A DNA stretch of 64,000 nucleotides from Hydractinia symbiolongicarpus. Its lineage: Eukaryota; Cnidaria; Hydrozoa; Anthoathecata; Hydractiniidae. The position numbers and the translations under genes are program-made. The DNA lies in the NCBI RefSeq assembly GCF_029227915.1, contig NC_079877.1, forward strand, positions 36,545,851 through 36,609,850, read 5' to 3'. Under the pieces are notes generated by a model. It was not told the origin of the DNA, did no database searches, and saw only the letters and a list, made by a program, of their open reading frames with translations. Shown one piece after another: positions 37,701 through 53,100 of the stretch (position 1 is its first letter; each line of letters begins with the position of its first letter).

Positions 37701-40700
37701 TGTATACTTTTAACTATACGGGCCGAGTCCGGGATTTACGGGAAATCGCGGGTTTTCGTTTGCCGGCGATTAAACATCTTTTATTCAGCGTCTCATCAAA
37801 AACGAGAACATTTTTGAAAACTACAAGTCTCATGCGTTTTAGTCGTGAAAAGATAACATAAAAAATCGTTCTGGAAATGAGTTTACTCCCTGGGCATTTT
37901 CTTTGTATACTTTTGACTATACGGGCCGAGTCCGGGATTTAGGGGAATTCGCGGGTTTTCGTTTGCCGGCGATTAAACTTCTTTTATTCAGCGTCTCATC
38001 AAAAATGAAAACATTTTTGAAAACTACAAGTCTCGTACTTTTTAGTGGTGAAAAGATAATTTAAAAAATCGTGCTGGAAATGAGTTTACTCACTGGGTAC
38101 TTTCTTTGTATACATTTGACTATACGGGCCAAACCCGGGATTTACGGGAATTCGCGGGTTTTCGTTTGCCGGCGATTAAACTTCTTTTATTCAGCGTCTC
38201 ATCAAAAATGAAAACATTTTTGATAACTACAAGTCTCATGCGTTTTAGTGGTGAAAAGATAATTTAAAAAATCGTTCTGGAAATGAGTTTACTCGCAGGG
38301 TACTTTCTTTGTATATATTTGACTATACGGGCCGAGTCCGGGATTTACGGAAAATCGCGGGTTTTCGTTTGCCGGCGATTAAACTTCTTTTATTCAGCGT
38401 CTCATCAAAAATGAAAACATTTTTTGAAAACTACAAGTCACATACGTTTTAGTGGTGAAAAAATAATTTAAAAAATCGTTCGGGAAATGAGTTTACTCCC
38501 TGGGTATTTTCTTTGTATACTTTTGACTATACGGGCCGAGTCCGGGATTTACGGGAAATCGCGGGTTTTCGTTTGCCGGCGATTAAACTTCTTTTATTCA
38601 ACGTCTCATCAAAAATGAAAACATTTTTGAAAACTACAAGTCTCATGCGTTTTAGTGGCGAAAAGATAATTTAAAAAATCGTTCTGGAAATGAGTTTACT
38701 CACAGGGTACTTTCTTTGTATATACTCGACTATACGGGCCAAGCACGGGATTTACGGGAAATCGCGGGTTTTCGTTTGCCGGCGATTAAACTTCTTTCAT
38801 TAAGCGTCTCATCAAAAATGAAAACATTTTTGAAAACTACAAGTCTCATGCGTTTTAGTGGTGAAAAAATAATTTAAAAATCGTTCGGGAAATGAGTTTA
38901 CTCACAGGGTACTTTCTTTGTATACATTCGACTATACGGGCCAAGCCCGGGATTTACGGGAAATCGCGGGTTTTTGTTTGCCGGCGATTAAAATTCTTTT
39001 ATTCCGCGTCTCATCAAAAATGAAAATATTTTTAAAAACTAAAAGTCTCATGGGTTTTAGTGGTGAAAAGTTAATATAAAAAATCGTTCTGGAAAGGAGT
39101 TTACTCCCTGGGTACTTTCTTTGTATACTTTTAACTATACGGGTTGAGTCCGGGATTTACGGGAAATCGCGGGTTTTCGTTTGCCGGCGATTAAACTTCT
39201 TTTATTCCGCGTCTCATCAAAAATGAAAACATTTTTGAAAACTACAAGTCTCATGGGTTTTAGTGGTGAAAAGTTAATATAAAAAATCGTTCTGGAAATG
39301 AGTTTACTCACAGGGTACTTTCTTTGTATATACTCGACTATACGAGCCAAGCACGGTATTTACGGGAAATAGCGGGTTTTCGTTTGCCGGCGATTAAACA
39401 TCTTTTATTCAGCGTCTCATCAAAAATGAAAACATTTTTGAAAACTACATGTCTCATGCGTTTTAGTGGTGAAAAAATAATTTAAAAAATCGTTCGGGAA
39501 ATGAGTTTACACCCTGGGTATTTTCTTTGTATACTTTTGACTATACGGGCCGAGTCCGGGATTTACGGGAAATCGCGGGTTTTCGTTTGCCAGCGATTAA
39601 ACTTCTTTTATTCCGCGTCTCATCAAAAATGAAAACATTTTTAAAAACTACAAGTTTCATGGGTTTTAGTGGTGAAAAGTTAATATAAAAAATCGTTCTG
39701 GAAAGAAGTTTACTCACAGGGTACTTTCTTTGTATATACTCGACTATACGAGCCAAGCACGGTATTTACGGGAAATCGCGGGTTTTCGTTTGCCGGCGAT
39801 TAAACTTCATTTATTCAGCGTCTCATCAAAAATGAAAACATTTTTGAAAACTACATGTCTCATGCGTTTTAGTGGTGAAAAAATAATTTAAAAAATCGTT
39901 CGGGAAATGAGTTTACTCCCTGGGTACTTTCTTTGTATACTTTTGACTATACGGGCCGAGTCCGGGATTTACGGGAAATCGCTGGTTTTCGTTTGCCGGC
40001 GATTAAACATCTTTTATTCAGCGTCTCATAAAAAATGAAAACATTTTTGAAAACTACAAGTCTCATGCGTTTTAGTGGTGAAAAGATAATTTAAAAAATC
40101 GTTCTGGAGATGAGTTTACTCACAGGGTACTTTCTTTGTATATACTCGACTATACGAGCCAAGCACGGTATTTACGGGAAATCGCGGGTTTTCGTTTGCC
40201 GGCGATTAAACTTCATTTATTCAGCGTCTCATCAAAATTGAAAACATTTTTGAAAACTACAAGTCTCATGCGTTTTAGTGGTGAAAAGATAATTTAAAAA
40301 ATCGTTCTGGAAATGAGTTTACTCACAGGGTACTTTCTTTGTATATACTCGACTATACGGGCCAAGCACGGGATTTACGGGAAATCGCGGGTTTTCGTTT
40401 GCCGGCGATTAAACTTCTTTCATTAAGCGTCTCATCAAAAATGAAAACATTTTTGAAAACTACAAGTCTCATGCGTTTTAGTGGTGAAAAAATAATTTAA
40501 AAAATCGTTCGGGAAATGAGTTTACTCACAGGGTACTTTCTTTGTATACATTCGACTATACGGGCCAAGCCCGGGATTTACGGGAAATCGCGGGTTTTCG
40601 TTTGCCAGCGATTAAACTTCTTTTATTCCACGTCTCATCAAAAATAAAAATATTTTTAAAAACTACAAGTCTCATGGGTTTTAGTGGTGAAAAGTTAATA

Positions 40701-40799
40701 TAAAAAATCGTTCTGGAAAGGAGTTTACTCACAGGGTACTTCCTTTGTATATACTCGAGTATACCAGCCAAGCACGGGATTTACGGGAAATCGCGGGTT

Positions 40800-43700
40800 T
40801 TCGTTTGCCGGCGATTAAACTTCATTTATTCAGCGTCTCATCAAAAATGAAAACATTTTTGAAAACTACAAGTCTCATGCGTTTTAGTGGTGAAAAAATA
40901 ATTTGAAAAATCGTTCGGGAAATGAGTTTACTCACAGGGTACTTTTTTTGTATACATTTGACTATACGGGCCAAGCCCGGGATTTACGGGAAATCGCGGG
41001 TTTTCGTTTGCCGGCGATTAAACTTCTTTCATTAAGCGTCTCATCAAAAATGAAAACATTCCTGAAAACTACAAGTCTCATGCGTTTTAGTGGTGAAAAA
41101 ATAATTTAAAAATTCGTTCGGGAAATGAGTTTACTCACAGGGTACTTTCTTTGTATACATTCGACTATTCGGGCCAAGCCCGGGATTTACGGGAAATCGC
41201 GGGTTTTCGTTTGCCGACGATTAAACTTCTTTCATTAAGCGTCTCATCAAAAATGAAAACATTTTGGAAAACTACAAGTCTCATGCGTTTTAGTGGTGAA
41301 AAAATAATTTAAAAAATCGTTCGGAAATGAGTTTACTCCCTGGGTACTTTCTTTGTATACTTTTAACTATACGGGCCGAGTCCGGGATTTACGGGAAATC
41401 GCGGGTTTTCGTTTGCCGGCGATTAAACTTCTTTTATTCCGCGTCTCATCAAAAATGAAAACATTTTTAAAAACTACAAGTCTCATGGGTTTTAGTGGTG
41501 AAAAGTTAATATAAAAAATCGTTCTGGAAAGGAGTTTACTCACAGGGTACTTTCTTTGTATATACTCGCCTATACGAGCCAAGCACGGTATTTACGGGAA
41601 ATCGCGGGTTTTCGTTTGCCGGCGATTAAACATCTTTTATTCAGCATCTCATCAAAAATGAAAACATTTTTGAAAACTACATGTCTCATGCGTTTTAGTG
41701 GTGAAAAAATAATTTAAAAAATCGTTCGGGAAATGAGTTTACCCCCTGGGTATTTTCTTTGTATACTTTTGACTATACGGGCCGAGTCCGGGATTTACGG
41801 GAAATCGCGGGTTTTCGTTTGCCGGCGATTAAACTTCTTTTATTCCGCGTCTCATCAAAAATGAAAACATTTTTAAAAACTACAAGTCTCATGGGTTTTA
41901 GTGGTGAAAAGTTAATATAAAAAATCGTTCTGGAAAGGAGTTTACTCACAGGGTACTTTCTTTGTATATACTCGACTATACGAGCCAAGCACGGTATTTA
42001 CGGGAAATCGCGGGTTTTCGTTTGCCGGCGATTAAACTTCATTTATTCAGCGTCTCATCAAAAATGAAAACATTTTTGAAAACTACAAGTCTCATGCGTT
42101 TTAGTGGTGAAAAAATAATTTAAAAAATCGTTCGGGAAATGAGTTTACTCCCTGGGTACTTTCTTTGTATACTTTTGACTATACGGGCCGAGTCCGGGAT
42201 TTACGGGAAATCGCTGGTTTTCGTTTGCCGGCGATTAAACATCTTTCATTCAGCGTCTCATAAAAAATGAAAACATTTTTGAAAACTACAAGTCTCATGC
42301 GTTTTAGTGGTGAAAAGATAATTTAAAAAATCGTTCTGGAAATGAGTTTACTCACAGGGTACTTTCTTTGTATATACTCGACTATACGAGCCAAGCACGG
42401 TATTTACGGGAAATCGCGGGTTTTCGTTTGCCGGCGATTAAACTTCATTTATTCAGCGTCTCATCAAAAATGAAAACATTTTTGAAAACTACAAGTCTCA
42501 TGCGTTTTAGTGGTGAAAAAATAATTTGAAAAATCGTTCGGGAAATGAGTTTACTCACAGGGTACTTTCTTTGTATACATTTGACTATACGGGCCAAGCC
42601 CGGGATTTACGGGAAATCGCGGGCTTTCGTTTGCCGGCGATTAAACTTCTTTCATTAAGCGTCTCATCAAAAATGAAAACATTCCTGAAAACTACAAGTC
42701 TCATGCGTTTTAGTGGTGAAAAAATAATTTAAAAATTCGTTCGGGAAATGAGTTTACTCACAGGGTACTTTCTTTGTATACATTCGACTATACGGGCCAA
42801 GCCCGGGATTTACGGGAAATCGCGGGTTTTCGTTTGCCGACGATTAAACTTCTTTCATTAAGCGTCTCATCAAAAATGAAAACATTTTGGAAAACTACAA
42901 GTCTCATGCGTTTTAGTGGTGAAAAAATAATTTAAAAAATCGTTCGGAAATGAGTTTACTCCCTGGGTACTTTCTTTGTATACTTTTAACTATACGGGCC
43001 GAGTCCGGGATTTACGGGAAATCGCGGGTTTTCGTTTGCCGGCGATTAAACTTCTTTTATTCCGCGTCTCATCAAAAATGAAAACATTTTTAAAAACTAC
43101 AAGTCTCATGGGTTTTAGTGGTGAAAAGTTAATATAAAAAATCGTTCTGGAAAGGAGTTTACTCACAGGGTACTTTCTTTGTATATACTCGCCTATACGA
43201 GCCAAGCACGGTATTTACGGGAAATCGCGGGTTTTCGTTTGCCGGCGATTAAACATCTTTTATTCAGCATCTCATCAAAAATGAAAACATTTTTGAAAAC
43301 TACATGTCTCATGCGTTTTAGTGGTGAAAAAATAATTTAAAAAATCGTTCGGGAAATGAGTTTACCCCCTGGGTATTTTCTTTGTATACTTTTGACTATA
43401 CGGGCTGAGTCCGGGATTTACGGGAAATCGCGGGTTTTCGTTTGCCGGCGATTAAACTTCTTTTATTCCGCGTCTCATCAAAAATGAAAACATTTTTAAA
43501 AACTACAAGTCTCATGGGTTTTAGTGGTGAAAAGTTAATATAAAAAATCGTTCTGGAAAGGAGTTTACTCACAGGGTACTTTCTTTGTATATACTCGACT
43601 ATACGAGCCAAGCACGGTATTTACGGGAAATCGCGGGTTTTCGTTTGCCGGCGATTAAACTTCATTTATTCAGCGTCTCATCAAAAATGAAAACATTTTT

Positions 43701-44110
43701 GAAAACTACAAGTCTCATGCGTTTTAGTAGTGAAAAAATAATTTAAAAAATCGTTCGGGAAATGAGTTTACTCCCTGGGTACTTTCTTTGTATACTTTTG
43801 ACTATACGGGCCGAGTCCGGGATTTACGGGAAATCGCTGGTTTTCGTTTGCCGGCGATTAAACATCTTTTATTCAGCGTCTCATAAAAAATGAAAACATT
43901 TTTGAAAACTACAAGTCTCATGCGTTTTAGTGGTGAAAAGATAATTTAAAAAATCGTTCTGGAAATGAGTTTACTCACAGGGTACTTTCTTTGTATATAC
44001 TCGACTATACGAGCCAAGCACGGTATTTACGGGAAATCGCGGGTTTTCGTTTGCCGGCGATTAAACTTCATTTATTCAGCGTCTCATCAAAAATGAAAAC
44101 ATTTTTAAAA
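40800..44110. repeat. 8-monomer higher-order repeat (1623 bp), two copies
   Basis: aatttgaaaaatcg with cattcctgaaaac (40903 and 42526), cattttggaaaac (about 41262 and 42885), tactcgcctatacgagcc, cagcatctcatc with acatgtctcatg, and ttaccccctgggtat all recur 1623 bp apart. Copies run roughly 40800-42422 and 42423-44110. The 1-bp shortfall from 1624 reflects a 202-bp ttcggaaatg unit. Confidence 0.88.
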
Positions 44111-47100
44111 ACTACAAGTCTCATGCGTTTTAGTGGTGAAAAAATAATTTAAAAAATCGTTCGGGAAATGAGTTTACTCCCTGGGTACTTTCTTTGTATA
44201 CTTTTGACTATACGGGCCGAGTCCGGGATTTACGGGAAATCGCTGGTTTTCGTTTGCCGGCGATTAAACATCTTTTATTCAGCGTCTCATAAAAAATGAA
44301 AACATTTTTGAAAACTACAAGTCTCATGCGTTTTAGTGGTGAAAAGATAATTTAAAAAATCGTTCTGGAAATGAGTTTACTCCCTGGGTATTTTCTTTGT
44401 ATACTTTTGACTAAACGGGCCGAGTCCGGGATTTACGGGAAATCGCGGGTTTTCGTTTGCCGGCGATTAAACTTCTTTTATTCAGCGTCTCATCAAAAAT
44501 GAAAACATTTTTGAAAACTACAAGTCTCATGCGTTTTAGTGGTGGAAAAATAATTTAAAAAATCGTTCGGGAAATGAGTTTACTCCCTGGGTACTTTCTT
44601 TGTATACTTTTGAATATACGGGCCGAGTCCGGGTATTACGGGAAATCGCGGGTTTTCGTTTGCCGGCGATTAAACATCTTTTATTCAGCGTCTCATCAAA
44701 AATGAAAACATTTTTGAAAACTACAAGTCTCATGCGTTTTAGTGGTGAAAAGATAATTTAAAAAATCGTTCAGGAAATGAGTTTACTCACAGGGTACTTT
44801 CTTTGTATATAGTCGACTATACGGGCCAAGCACGGGATTTACGGGAAATCGCGGGTTTTCGTTTGCCGGCGATTAAACTTCTTTCATTCAGCGTCTCATC
44901 AAAAATGGAAACATTTTTAAAAACTACAAGTCTCATGCGTTTTAGTGGTGAAAAAATAATTTAAAAAATCGTTAGGGAAATGAGTTTACTCACAAGCTAC
45001 TTTCTTTGTATACATTCGACTATACGGGCCAAGCCTGGGATTTATGGGAAATCGCGGGTTTTCGTTTGCCGGCGATTAAACTTCTTTCATTAAGCGTCTC
45101 ATCAAAAATGAAAACATTCCTGAAAACTACAAGTCTCATGCGTTTTAGTGGTGAAAAAATAGTTTAAAAAATCGTTCGGAAATGAGTTTACTCCCTGGGT
45201 ACTTTCTTTGTATACTTTTAACTATACGGGCCGAGTCCGGGATTTACGGGAAATCGCGGGTTTTCGTTTGCCGGCGATTAAACTTCTTTTATTCAGCGTC
45301 TCATAAAAAATGAAAACATTTTTGAAAACTACAAGTCCCATGCGTTTTAGTGGTGAAAAGATAATTTAAAAAATCGTTCAGGAAATGAGTTTACTCACAG
45401 GGTACTTTCTTTGTATATACTCGCCTATACGAGCCAAGCACGGTATTTACGGGAAATCGCGGGTTTTCGTTTGCCGGCGATTAAACATCTTTTATTCAGC
45501 ATCTCATCAAAAATGAAAACATTTTTGAAAACTACAAGTCTCATGCGTTTTAGTGGTGAAAAAATAATTTAAAAAATCGTTCGGGAAATGAGTTTACTCC
45601 CTGGGTACTTTCTTTGTATACTTTTGACTATACGGGCCGAGTCCGGGATTTACGGGAAATCGCTGGTTTTCGTTTGCCGGCGATTAAACATCTTTTATTC
45701 AGCGTCTCATAAAAAATGAAAACATTTTTGAAAACTACAAGTCTCATGCGTTTTAGTGGTGAAAAGATAATTTAAAAAATCGTTCTGGAAATGAGTTTAC
45801 TCACAGGCTACTTTCTTTGTATACATTCGACTATACGGGCCAAGCCTGGGATTTACGGGAAATCGCGGGTTTTCGTTTGCCGGCGATTAAACTTCTTTCA
45901 TTAAGGGTCTCATCAAAAATGAAAACATTCCTGAAAACTACAAGTCTCATGCGTTTTAGTGGTGAAAAAATAGTTTAAAAAATCGTTCGGAAATGAGTTT
46001 ACTCCCTGGGTACTTTCTTTGTATACTTTTAACTATACGGGCCGAGTCCGGGATTTACGGGAAATCGCGGGTTTTCGTTTGCCGGCGATTAAACTTCTTT
46101 TATTCAGCGTCTCATAAAAAATGAAAACATTTTTGAAAACTACAAGTCCCATGCGTTTTAGTGGTGAAAAGATAATTTAAAAAATCGTTCAGGAAATGAG
46201 TTTACTCACAGGGTACTTTCTTTGTATATACTCGCCTATACGAGCCAAGCACGGTATTTACGGGAAATCGCGGGTTTTCGTTTGCCGGCGATTAAACATC
46301 TTTTATTCAGCGTCTCATCAAAAATGAAAACATTTTTGAAAACTACAAGTCTCATGCGTTTTAGTGGTGAAAAAATAATTTAAAAAATCGTTCGGGAAAT
46401 GAGTTTACTCCCTGGGTATTTTCTTTGTATACTTTTGACTATACGGGCCGAGTCCGGGATTTACGGGAAATCGCTGGTTTTCGTTTGCCGGCGATTAAAC
46501 ATCTTTTATTCAGCGTCTCATAAAAAATGAAAACATTTTTGAAAACTACAAGTCTCATGCGTTTTAGTGGTGAAAAGATAATTTAAGAAATCGTTCTGGA
46601 AATGAGTTTACTCCCTGGGTATTTTCTTTGTATACTTTTGACTAAACGGGCCGAGTCCGGGATTTACAGGAAATCGCGGGTTTTCGTTTGCCGGCGATTA
46701 AACTTCTTTTATTCAGCGTCTCATCAAAAATGAAAACATTTTTGAAAACTACAAGTCTCATGCGTTTTAGTGGTGAAAAGATAATTTAAAAAATCGTTCA
46801 GGAAATGAGTTTACTCGCAGGGTACTTTCTTTGTATATACTCGACTATACGGGCCAAGCACGGGATTTACCGGAAATCGCGGGTTTTCGTTTGCCGGCGA
46901 TTAAACTTCATTTATTCAGCGTCTCATCAAAAATGAAAACATTTTTGAAAACTACAAGTCTCATGCGTTTTAGTGGTGGAAAAATAATTTAAAAAATCGT
47001 TCGGGAAATGAGTTTACTCCCTGGGTACTTTCTTTGTATACTTTTGAATATACGGGCCGAGTCCGGGATTTACGGGAAATCGCGGGTTTTCGTTTGCCGG

Positions 47101-50100
47101 CGATTAAACTTCTTTTATTCAGCGTCTCATAAAAATTGAAAACATTTTTGAAAACTACAAGTCTCATGCGTTTTAGTGGTGAAAAGATAATTTAAAAAAT
47201 CGTTCAGGAAATGAGTTTACTCACAGGGTACTTTCTTTGTATACTTTTAACTATACGGGCCGAGTCCGGGATTTACGGGAAATCGCGGGTTTTCGTTTGC
47301 CGGCGATTAAACTTCTTTTATTCAGCGTCTCATAAAAAATGAAAACATTTTTGAAAACTACAAGTCCCATGCGTTTTAGTGGTGAAAAGATAATTTAAAA
47401 AATCGTTCAGGAAATGAGTTTACTCACAGGGTACTTTCTTTGTATATACTCGCCTATACGAGCCAAGCACGGTATTTACGGGAAATCGCGGGTTTTCGTT
47501 TGCCGGCGATTAAACATCTTTTATTCAGCATCTCATCAAAAATGAAAACATTTTTGAAAACTACAAGTCTCATGCGTTTTAGTGGTGAAAAAATAATTTA
47601 AAAAATCGTTCGGGAAATGAGTTTACTCCCTGGGTACTTTCTTTGTATACTTTTGACTATACGGGCCGAGTCCGGGATTTACGGGAAATCGCTGGTTTTC
47701 GTTTGCCGGCGATTAAACATCTTTTATTCAGCGTCTCATAAAAAATGAAAACATTTTTGAAAACTACAAGTCTCATGCGTTTTAGTGGTGAAAAGATAAT
47801 TTAAAAAATCGTTCTGGAAATGAGTTTACTCACAGGCTACTTTCTTTGTATACATTCGACTATACGGGCCAAGCCTGGGATTTATGGGAAATCGCGGGTT
47901 TTCGTTTGCCGGCGATTAAACTTCTTTCATTAAGCGTCTCATCAAAAATGAAAACATTCCTGAAAACTACAAGTCTCATGCGTTTTAGTGGTGAAAAAAT
48001 AGTTTAAAAAATCGTTCGGAAATGAGTTTACTCCCTGGGTACTTTCTTTGTATACTTTTAACTATACGGGCCGAGTCCGGGATTTACGGGAAATCGCGGG
48101 TTTTCGTTTGCCGGCGATTAAACTTCTTTTATTCAGCGTCTCATAAAAAATGAAAACATTTTTGAAAACTACAAGTCCCATGCGTTTTAGTGGTGAAAAG
48201 ATAATTTAAAAAATCGTTCAGGAAATGAGTTTACTCACAGGGTACTTTCTTTGTATATACTCGCCTATACGAGCCAAGCACGGTATTTACGGGAAATCGC
48301 GGGTTTTCGTTTGCCGGCGATTAAACATCTTTTATTCAGCATCTCATCAAAAATGAAAACATTTTTGAAAACTACAAGTCTCATGCGTTTTAGTGGTGAA
48401 AAAATAATTTAAAAAATCGTTCGGGAAATGAGTTTACTCCCTGGGTACTTTCTTTGTATACTTTTGACTATACGGGCCGAGTCCGGGATTTACGGGAAAT
48501 CGCTGGTTTTCGTTTGCCGGCGATTAAACATCTTTTATTCAGCGTCTCATAAAAAATGAAAACATTTTTGAAAACTACAAGTCTCATGCGTTTTAGTGGT
48601 GAAAAGATAATTTAAAAAATCGTTCTGGAAATGAGTTTACTCACAGGCTACTTTCTTTGTATACATTCGACTATACGGGCCAAGCCTGGGATTTACGGGA
48701 AATCGCGGGTTTTCGTTTGCCGGCGATTAAACTTCTTTCATTAAGGGTCTCATCAAAAATGAAAACATTCCTGAAAACTACAAGTCTCATGCGTTTTAGT
48801 GGTGAAAAAATAGTTTAAAAAATCGTTCGGAAATGAGTTTACTCCCTGGGTACTTTCTTTGTATACTTTTAACTATACGGGCCGAGTCCGGGATTTACGG
48901 GAAATCGCGGGTTTTCGTTTGCCGGCGATTAAACTTCTTTTATTCAGCGTCTCATAAAAAATGAAAACATTTTTGAAAACTACAAGTCCCATGCGTTTTA
49001 GTGGTGAAAAGATAATTTAAAAAATCGTTCAGGAAATGAGTTTACTCACAGGGTACTTTCTTTGTATATACTCGCCTATACGAGCCAAGCACGGTATTTA
49101 CGGGAAATCGCGGGTTTTCGTTTGCCGGCGATTAAACATCTTTTATTCAGCGTCTCATCAAAAATGAAAACATTTTTGAAAACTACAAGTCTCATGCGTT
49201 TTAGTGGTGAAAAAATAATTTAAAAAATCGTTCGGGAAATGAGTTTACTCCCTGGGTATTTTCTTTGTATACTTTTGACTATACGGGCCGAGTCCGGGAT
49301 TTACGGGAAATCGCTGGTTTTCGTTTGCCGGCGATTAAACATCTTTTATTCAGCGTCTCATAAAAAATGAAAACATTTTTGAAAACTACAAGTCTCATGC
49401 GTTTTAGTGGTGAAAAGATAATTTAAGAAATCGTTCTGGAAATGAGTTTACTCCCTGGGTATTTTCTTTGTATACTTTTGACTAAACGGGCCGAGTCCGG
49501 GATTTACAGGAAATCGCGGGTTTTCGTTTGCCGGCGATTAAACTTCTTTTATTCAGCGTCTCATCAAAAATGAAAACATTTTTGAAAACTACAAGTCTCA
49601 TGCGTTTTAGTGGTGAAAAGATAATTTAAAAAATCGTTCAGGAAATGAGTTTACTCGCAGGGTACTTTCTTTGTATATACTCGACTATACGGGCCAAGCA
49701 CGGGATTTACCGGAAATCGCGGGTTTTCGTTTGCCGGCGATTAAACTTCATTTATTCAGCGTCTCATCAAAAATGAAAACATTTTTGAAAACTACAAGTC
49801 TCATGCGTTTTAGTGGTGGAAAAATAATTTAAAAAATCGTTCGGGAAATGAGTTTACTCCCTGGGTACTTTCTTTGTATACTTTTGAATATACGGGCCGA
49901 GTCCGGGATTTACGGGAAATCGCGGGTTTTCGTTTGCCGGCGATTAAACTTCTTTTATTCAGCGTCTCATAAAAATTGAAAACATTTTTGAAAACTACAA
50001 GTCTCATGCGTTTTAGTGGTGAAAAGATAATTTAAAAAATCGTTCAGGAAATGAGTTTACTCACAGGGTACTTTCTTTGTATATACTCGACTATACGGGC

Positions 50101-53100
50101 CAAGCACGGGATTTACGGGAAATCGCGGGTTTTCGTTTGCCGGCGATTAAACTTCATTTATTCAGCGTCTCATAAAAAATGAAAACATTTTTGGAAACTA
50201 CAAGTCTCATGCGTTTTAGTGGTGGAAAAATAATTTAAAAAATCGTTCAGGAAATGAGTTTACTCACAGGGTACTTTCTTTGTATGTACTCGACTATACG
50301 GGCCAAGCACGGGATTTACAGGAAATCGCGGGTTTTCGTTTGCCGGCGATTAAACTTCATTTATTCAGCGTCTCATCAAAAATGAAAACATTTTTGGAAA
50401 CTACAAGTCTCATGCGTTTTAGTGGTGGAAAAATAATTTAAAAAATCGTTCCGGAAATGAGTTTACTCCCTGGGAACTTTCTTAGTATACTTTTGATTAT
50501 ACGGGCCGAGTCCGGGATTTACGGGAAATCGCGGGTTTTCGTTTGCCGGCGATTAAACATCTTTCATTCAGCGTCTCATCAAAAATGGAAACATTTTTAA
50601 AAACTACAAGTCTCATGCGTTTTAGTGGTGAAAAAATAATTTAAAAAATCGTTCGGGAAATGAGTTTACTCACAGGGTACTTTCTTTGTATACATTCGAC
50701 TATACGGGCCAAGCCCGGGATTTACGGGAAATCGCGGGTTTTCGTTTGCCGGCGATTAAACTTCTTTCATTTAGCGTCTCTTCAAAAATGAAAACATTCC
50801 TGAAACCTACAAGTCTCATGCGTTTTAGTGGTGAAAAAATAATTTAAAAAATCGTTCGGAAATGAGTTTACTCCCTGGGTTCTTTCTTTGTATACTTTTA
50901 ACTATACGGGCCGAGTTCGGGATTTACGGGAAATCGCGGGTTTTCGTTTGCCGGCGATTAAACATCTTTTATTCCGCGTCTCATCAAAAATGAAAACATT
51001 TTTAAAAACTACAAGTCTCATGGGTTTTAGTGGTGAAAAGTTAATATAAAAAATCGTTCTGGAAAGGAGTTTACTCACAGGGTACTTTCTTTGTATATAC
51101 TCGCCTATACGAGCCAAGCACGGTATTTACGGGAAATCGCGGGTTTTCGTTTGCCGGCGATTAAACATCTTTTATTCAGCATCTCATCAAAAATGAAAAC
51201 ATTTTTGAAAACTACATGTCTCATGCGTTTTAGTGGTGAAAAAATAATTTAAAAAATCGTTCGGGAAATAAGTTTACCCCCTGGGTATTTTCTTTGTATA
51301 CTTTTGACTATACGGGCCGAGTCCGGGATTTACGGGAAATCGCGGGTTTTCGTTTGCCGGCGATTAAACTTCTTTTATTCCGCGTCTCATCAAAAATGAA
51401 AACATTTTTAAAAACTACAAGTCTCATGGGTTTTAGTGGTGAAAAGTTAATATAAAAAATCGTTCTGGAAAGGAGTTTACTCACAGGGTACTTTCTTTGT
51501 ATATACTCGACTATACGAGCCAAGCACGGTATTTACGGGAAATCGCGGGTTTTCGTTTGCCGGCGATTAAACTTCATTTATTCAGCGTCTCATCAAAAAT
51601 GAAAACATTTTTGAAAACTACAAGTCTCATGCGTTTTAGTGGTGAAAAAATAATTTAAAAAATCGTTCGGGAAATGAGTTTACTCCCTGGGTACTTTCTT
51701 TGTATACTTTTGACTATACGGGCCGAGTCCGGGATTTACGGGAAATCGCTGGTTTTCGTTTGCCGGCGATTAAACATCTTTTATTCAGCGTCTCATAAAA
51801 AATGAAAACATTTTTGAAAACTACAAGTCTCATGCGTTTTAGTGGTGAAAAGATAATTTAAAAAATCGTTCTGGAAATGAGTTTACTCACAGGGTACTTT
51901 TTTTGTATATACTCGACTATACGAGCCAAGCATGGTATTTACGGGAAATCGCGGGTTTTCGTTTGCCGGCGATTAAACTTCATTTATTCAGCGTCTCATC
52001 AAAAATGAAAACATTTTTAAAAACTACAAGTCTTATGCGTTTTAGTGGTGAAAAAATAATTTAAAAAATCGTTCGGGAAATGAGTTTACTCCCTGGGTAC
52101 TTTCTTTGTATACTTTTGACTATACGGGCCGAGTCCGGGATTTACGGGAAATCGCTGGTTTTCGTTTGCCGGCGATTAAACATCTTTTATTCAGCGTCTC
52201 ATAAAAAATGAAAACATTTTTGAAAACTACAAGTCTCATGCGTTTTAGTGGTGAAAAGATAATTTAAAAAATCGTTCTGGAAATGAGTTTACTCCCTGGG
52301 TATTTTCTTTGTATACTTTTGACTAAACGGGCCGAGTCCGGGATTTACGGGAAATCGCGGGTTTTCGTTTGCCGGCGATTAAACTTCTTTTATTCAGCGT
52401 CTCATCAAAAATGAAAACATTTTTGAAAACTACAAGTCTCATGCGTTTTAGTGGTGAAAAGATAATTTAAAAAATCGTTCAGGAAATGAGTTTACTCGCA
52501 GGGTGCTTTCTTTGTATATACTCGACTATACGGGCCAAGCACGGGATTTACGGGAAATCGCGGGTTTTCGTTTGCCGGCGATTAAACTTCATTTATTCAG
52601 CGTCTCATCAAAAATGAAAACATTTTTGAAAACTACAAGTCTCATGCGTTTTAGTGGTGGAAAAATAATTTAAAAAATCGTTCGGGAAATGAGTTTACTC
52701 CCTGGGTACTTTCTTTGTATACTTTTGAATATACGGGCCGAGTCCGGGATTTACGGGAAATCGCGGGTTTTCGTTTGCCGGCGATTAAACATCTTTTATT
52801 CAGCGTCTCATCAAAAATGAAAACATTTTTGAAAACTACAAGTCTCATGCGTTTTAGTGGTGAAAAGATAATTTAAAAAATCGTTCAGGAAATGAGTTTA
52901 CTCACAGGGTACTTTCTTTGTATATAGTCGACTATACGGGCCAAGCACGGGATTTACGGGAAATCGCGGGTTTTCGTTTGCCGGCGATTAAACTTCTTTC
53001 ATTCAGCGTCTCATCAAAAATGGAAACATTTTTAAAAACTACAAGTCTCATGCGTTTTAGTGGTGAAAAAATAATTTAAAAAATCGTTCGGGAAATGAGT